Below are positions 58,611-64,000 of a stretch of DNA of 64,000 nucleotides, one piece after another; position 1 is the stretch's first letter, and every line of letters begins with the position of its first letter. Where the stretch lies: assembly GCA_033032175.1 (NCBI GenBank), contig CM065306.1:11178001-11242000 (forward strand), given 5' to 3'. The notes under the pieces are model-generated. The model saw nothing but the letters and a program-made list of their open reading frames with translations, ran no database searches and was not told where the DNA came from. Source of the DNA: Saturnia japonica (lineage: Eukaryota > Arthropoda > Insecta > Lepidoptera > Saturniidae). Position numbers and translations under genes: made by a program.

Positions 58611-61600
58611 CTGAGGCCAAGTGATTGATCATATATTCGTAGATTCTTCAATCTTTATATTGTTTAGGGTAGTAGAATGATCAAATTAAAAAACCCTGCA
58701 AAAAGAATCCAGTTATTAATTGTTTCCTTTAAATACATTGTTCCTTAGCATACATATAAATTACTAACAAATGTTTTATTTATGTAAAATATTGGTTTAA
58801 TTCATTTTCCGTTATAAGCTGTTGCTTCCATCGTCATACGATAAAACAGGCACGATTCTATGTGATTCCACTAAATTACCTATTTCCTTATATTAAAATT
58901 ATCTAGCAGTATGATGAAATATTATATTTATCATATTATTTCTGTGTATAGGGCTGTAATTAAAATAAAAGTTTTTGTATAGGTAAACGATATTGTAGTT
59001 ATTTTCTACACGGTTTATGAATATTGGTATCCTATATGGGTATATTATGTTATTGATAAATTCTAACACTGTTTGACTAATCACCATGAAAATTGGTAGA
59101 TCAAAGAGTTTTTTCATGGGAACATTTTTATGCTGTCCCTGAATTCAATAGGTACTACCACAGGTGATAAGTACCACAGGGTCGAGTTATTGACTATTAA
59201 AATGAGTACAATAATTCCCGCGAAGCTATCTAGTCTATTAATTATTATAAATAGGTTTATATTTTTAAAGTACGTTTATCTATAAATCTATTTATGAATC
59301 ACGCTAACAGTATTAAATAAACTTAATAGTATAAGGTTATTAAGAGCTTCAGTTATGTACGTATTATTATATTTTTCTTATAAAGAAACATAACAAAAGT
59401 TTATTTGAATAACAACTGAAATAATACAAGTACAATATTTTGATTGATTGATTGTGGATGTGATAAAAGTATTTAAGTTATAAGTCAAAACGTTAACAAA
59501 TATGATTATGTATCAATCTATATTATTATAATCATTGCGTACCTACCTAATAATACAGCTATATACGGTCAGTCGCTCACAGAGTTGGGTAAGAGTACGT
59601 AAATGAGACTTAATTTTGCATTAACGGAACGGTACGCGAATTCATTGCCCCCGTGTGCTGCGTATGGAGATCCGCGACAACATGAATTTGGAATCTTTTA
59701 GTTCAACTTTTATTTAACTGCGTGTATTTCCCAGGACAATCAAGTAACATAAGTAAACAGAACATATAAGTGAATGCAAGTGAATTATTTTTGAAATATA
59801 AAGTTCCAGTACCTATCACGTTCAATCGAGACATTGGTGAACGATTCCCAGGCTTGACCGGTTTTATAATCGGGAAATTCGTGGAAGGATCGTCGCGAGT
59901 GTCGCGACCCTCTCGAACTCGGCTGCTGTGTCCTCTTATACGTCCGATATAACGTGTTCGTTGCAAGGAAATTTTAAAGATAATAAATATAAAATTACAT
60001 TCTTGTAATAATATTATTATTGAGTACGTCGTCTACGTGACGTGATAAATATTCTGAAAATATGAAACATCTCTTCAATGAGACAAGAACTTTATTTCGT
60101 TTTTACGTACTTCATAAACGGAATACACACCTACATTATATTACATTAAATTATCTACTTTCAATGGTACGTGATATTATTAAATGCTTGTTGTATCACA
60201 ATCGCCTAATAGTATCTATATGCCTACAATTTATGTAATCAAATAAAAAAGATATATCTATTTCACTTTATGCTCATTATGTCTAGTGCTGCAACTATCG
60301 TAACTTCAGAACCGCTTGATGTAACACAATAAAACAAAGCTTCGGGGATCCTACTATTACTGTCTAAAACTGTTTGTATTTCAAGACAGCAATAGCAAGT
60401 TTCGCCTTGAATCAATATTCTAATGACAGAATCAGGTGACACCATAGATGATACAAACAAAAGGATAACACTTTTACTAACCTGAGCTTTTGTTTAGGAA
60501 TTTAATTTGCTAACAAGAAATTACAAATTAAATTGTATTTATTATATCTACATACTTCTATTTTAACCGTTCAATGGATAATCGATTAATAACTGTTCAT
60601 TCATACATTCTGAAATTTAGTTAAGGTAGTTTTTAAAGGTTTTAATTTTAGTATAGTAATATTAGATTATGAGGGGGCTGGTATGACAATTATCAAAAAC
60701 CCCTAAAAAAAAAATTATAAGCAGTAATAAAACTAAATTATAATAAGTAGGTAAGTATGTATTTTTACATTTTCCTTCATAATTTGAAACGTGCCTAACG
60801 CCCTACTCTAAACAGTGTGCCAAATTTGAACAAATATCATTTGTTATTGATAATAATAATACACCGATATGATAAGCAACGTAACACGATGCAGTTCGGC
60901 GGGCGTGTGGTCTGGGGTGGACAAAATCAATAGTGGGTACCTATGAATAGCTGCTACTACGGCCGGGATTCTGCACACATCGCGATTCTTTTTTTGGCTT
61001 ATACGAGTATGTCAGCCCTCTCTTACCCAATACTATTGTCTAAGAAGCAGGTGACGCTCGCAATTTATATCGGTACATATTTAGCACAGCTTAGGGCAAA
61101 TGTTTTATGAGGTCACATAATTTATCTTTTTTAACAAGATTATGAAGTACGGATTAGATATAAAAATAAGTTCTGGGTTAGAATGTATTTATTTTGAAAG
61201 GTGTTTGATTAAATTACAACACTAATGTCAACGTATCAGGATAAGGTTATACAAAAAGTGTGAAATATGTAATTTATAATTTTATTAAGTCAGACAAAAC
61301 TTTGGTCATCTAAAATGTTCATATTCAGAGATTTCGTGTACACTGATAAACTAGCGATTTCGTCCCGTAAATTAGCAGTGTGTGATTAAGCTTGCAGATT
61401 AAGATTTGCATAAAATCCAACAATGTACAGTCAACAAAATAAGTAATATTTGTTCTCGTATTTTCTATGGGTAATGAATGATATAGTTCTCCATGCTTGA
61501 TCTAGCGGTTGAGAAATAGGATTTAAAATAAATCAAAAAGGTTGCAGCTTCGATTTCCGTTGGAACCGATTATATTTTTTGTTGCTCTATTTTGATTACG

Positions 61601-61699
61601 GGTTGATAGTTACATTTTAATAGATACAGAAAATATATAGAATAGAGAATTTGTGTAAACGACAATAAAAAGCAAAATAAATGGTGAGTATGCAGAAGA
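58611..61699. other. Gene-free DNA
   Basis: Mostly AT-rich. Less AT-rich patches lie at about 59,570-59,700, 59,800-59,950 and 60,890-61,050, with no recognisable product. A degenerate SINE-like segment may lie at 61,480-61,575 (TCTAGCGGTTGAG and TTCGATTTCCGTTGG). Confidence 0.4.
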
Positions 61700-63552
61700 A
61701 TTTAGGAAGCATATTGTTGATAAAGTGATTGAATTTGATTGATATGAAAGCAGAAGGAGTGAATGAATGTTGGATAGAAATGGCAACAAGTATAAGAAAC
61801 GTGACAAAGGATGTCTTTGGGCAGACGTAAAGAAGAGGAAAGCTAGATAAGGATACTTGGTGGTGGAATGAGGTGGTACAAAATGTTCTCAAAGAAAAGA
61901 GAGCTTTTAAATAGTGGAAAATATTTGATGATAGGAATAGAATGATTAAAGAAAATAAGCGGATAATATACGTAGAATGTAAGAGAAATGCAAAAAATGC
62001 GGTTGCCATTGCTAGAGCTAAAGTACAAAATAACCAAACCAATCACTCGAGACCTCAAAGACACAAAAAGAAATGTATCGACTAGCGAAAATGAGAGAAA
62101 AGAATGGTAGAGACATTTCACACATCAAATATATAAAAGATGATGAAGGAAAAATATTGACGCAGAGTGAGGATATAAATAATCGTTGGAAGGGATATTT
62201 TAAGAGATTGATGAATGAGGAAAATGACTGGGTCGCAGAGTTAGAGATTATACCCACAAATATAGGTGTCGTACAAAAGATAAACGAGGATGAAGTAAGA
62301 AAGGCAGTGCAAGGTATGAAGAATGGAAAAGCCGTAGAACCAGATAGTATACCCATTGAAGTATGGAAGTTTAAAAAAAAGATGGATGGATGTGGTTGAC
62401 TTTATTCTTTAATAAGTTGATGTAGGAAGAGGAGATCCCAGATGAATGGTGCAGTAGCATAATAGTACCCACTTTTAAGAATAAAGGTGATGTACAGGAA
62501 TGTAATAACTATCGAGGAATAAAGCTAATGTCACATAGTATGAAAATTTGGGAAAGGGTAATAGCTAGACGAATAAGAGAGGAGAGTGAAGTGACCCAGA
62601 ACCAATTCGGGTTTATACCTGGACGTGCGACAATAGATGCCAATTTCGCACTCCGTCAACTCTGTGAAAAATACAAGCGTGCACACAAGATCAACTTTAA
62701 GCCTTTACTTGTTTCTATTTGTTATGGATGCACTAACAGCAGACATACAGGAGGAGGCGCCTTGGTGTTTGCTGTTTGCAGATGACATTGTTCTTTTTGG
62801 AGAAAATGCTACTGAGCTCCAAAATAAGCTGGGAAAATGGCGAGAAAAACTTGAGAACTTTGAACTGAAAATTAGTAGAAGAAAAACTGAGCATTTGTTC
62901 TGCGACTGCGGTCCATCCAGTTTTTTTCATATAGCCTTAAACGGTGTATCCCTACCAGCCTGCTCCAATTTTCGGTACCTCGGTTAATTAATCCAAAACA
63001 ACGGTGACTTGACCAGTACGTGAAGAAAAGGATAAATGCTGGATGGTGGAAATAGCGACAGGTCTCGGGGATAACATGTGATCCTCGAATGCCACTGAAG
63101 CTTAAGGGAAAAGTGTATAAAACCATTATAAGACCTGTCTGAATGCCGGGCAACGAAAGAACTGGGTGATAGAAGGCTACACGTGGCAGAGATGCGAATG
63201 TTAAGATGGATGTGTGGGGTAACTAGAATGGATAAGATCAGGAATGATTTTATTAGATGAAGTCTTAAAATAGCACCAGTCACAGAGAAGTTGAGGGGTT
63301 ATAGGCTAGCATGGTACGGGTATGCCATGAGGAGGGATGAAAGTTATATAACTAAAACAATATTAAGTATGAAGGTGGATGGATACAGGAGTAGAGGAAG
63401 ACTGAAGAAGGTACGGATAGATTGTGTGAAGAATGATGTGCGTATAAAAGGTGTAAATACTGAGATGATATTTGATAGAGTAGAGTGGAAAAAGAAAACA
63501 TGTTGTGCCGACCATACTTAAGTAGGATAAGGGGTAAAAAGATGATGATGAA
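61700..63552 (+). pseudogene. RTE-like non-LTR retroposon 2, 5'-truncated and internally deleted
   Basis: Plus-strand pieces in several frames: TWWWNEVVQNVLKEKRAF, then IYVECKRNAKNAVAIARAK (linker between endonuclease and reverse transcriptase), YRLAKMREKNGRDISHIK, INNRWKGYFKRLMNEEND, and reverse transcriptase motifs NYRGIKLMSHSMKIWERV and QNQFGFIPGRATIDANFALR. The frame then jumps to LFVMDALTADIQEEAP and LLFADDIVLFGE (catalytic box), CSNFRYLG, and the C-terminal MRMLRWMCGVTRMDKIRND, RLAWYGYAMRRDESY and CVKNDVRIKGVNTEM. The palm segment with the first catalytic aspartate, normally between FALRQL...AHK and the MDALT region, is missing. The 3' end has GATGATGATGA (about 63,541), typical of RTE tails. 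No endonuclease domain remains. Inactive. Confidence 0.9.
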
Positions 63553-64000
63553 ACAAAATAAAAAGCATCCTCAAAATATATACAACATGCACCCATACAC
63601 ATACATCATTAACATAGCATCCATAATCGAATGATAATACTTTATCATAGAAACCCAGTTGCTTGATATTTAGTAGTTAGAGGCGTACAGAACTATAGAA
63701 AATAACATAATACGTAGGCCATTAAACTTAGTTGACAATAGAAAACACTCATACCCAATAACATTAATATACTTAAAGAAATATCGTATGAATGAGAACT
63801 TTGTAAACACATACTTTTACCGTACACTGAAACTAATAGAAATTCATCTCTTCTTCCTATAAGAAAGAAAGCGTGACCAGGACTTTAATGGAATGGAATT
63901 TATGAACTGGACTATTAATGAAACCTCGAGGATCAGCTCGCGCCATCATTATATGGATTGCACGATACTTACTATTGAATGGTGTTCAATCATTTTGTCG
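63553..64000. other. Gene-free AT-rich DNA
   Basis: Nothing recognised to the window end. Confidence 0.45.

Noticed and set aside
59703..59966. Overlapping frames of 87 (minus) and 60 (plus) codons
   Set aside because: They exclude each other and neither shows a domain or signal peptide.
60263..60460. 65-codon minus-strand frame with a protein-like composition
   Set aside because: No motif, no neighbouring exon with compatible splice sites, and short enough to occur by chance.
61617..62042. 141-codon open frame on the minus strand
   Set aside because: It is antisense to the RTE-like linker and reverse transcriptase region, which has clear protein similarity on the plus strand.
1..64000. 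Known microRNA hairpins (bantam, let-7, miR-2, miR-10, miR-193, iab-4)
   Set aside because: I looked by eye for their mature sequences on the plus strand and found none. A computed search of both strands would be needed to exclude them.

Overview
The window looks like an AT-rich intergenic or intronic stretch of an insect nuclear genome, most probably a moth or butterfly (Lepidoptera). The reasons are tRNA-derived SINEs, Tc1/mariner and RTE-type retroposon remnants, and short dispersed families ending in CTAGC(T/G)GTGCCCGCGG-like sequence, all familiar from that order. The order is an inference. I found no host protein-coding exon, rRNA, stand-alone tRNA, CRISPR array or bacterial-style operon. 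The only intact protein gene is a transposase.

Layout. 1-9,200: foldback element (2,021-3,098), MITE-like inverted repeat (3,713-3,902), a SINE with a perfect 13-bp target duplication (4,088-4,341), a dead Tc1-like transposase (4,921-5,850, minus), a second SINE copy (6,890-7,143) and a 108-bp tandem repeat (8,397-8,772). 9,200-26,400: mostly unique AT-rich DNA with small GC-rich islands, a second foldback element (15,634-16,725), a broken DD41D transposase (18,401-19,255, minus) and copies of repeat families named here B, D, E, G, H and K.

26,425-28,372: a 126-bp tandem repeat followed by an apparently intact 1,492-bp Tc1/mariner-superfamily transposon with perfect 32-bp terminal inverted repeats and a 357-codon transposase with DD41D spacing. 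30,635-32,695: two family D copies head to head, one interrupted by a 1.08-kb GC-rich retroposed element (13-bp target duplication, A25 tail). That element carries eleven short hairpins whose stems vary in a compensatory way, which is the most unusual structure seen.

36,060-43,059: a GC-rich sequence ending in A19, family B copy 2, and a DD34D mariner interrupted by a minus-strand RTE-like retroposon. 43,060-64,000: candidate GC-rich regulatory islands (about 45.3, 47.1, 48.9, 50.1 and 52.9 kb), a retroposon 3' fragment (48.5 kb), a second mariner remnant (55.2-56.2 kb) and a 5'-truncated RTE-like retroposon (61.7-63.55 kb, plus).

The coding sequences are independent mobile-element genes and do not form a pathway. 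What the window mainly records is layered insertion: a retroposon inside a mariner, a retroposon inside a family D copy, and short families that share terminal motifs. Family letters (A-K) are labels for this window only. Boundaries of decayed repeats are approximate, judged by eye.
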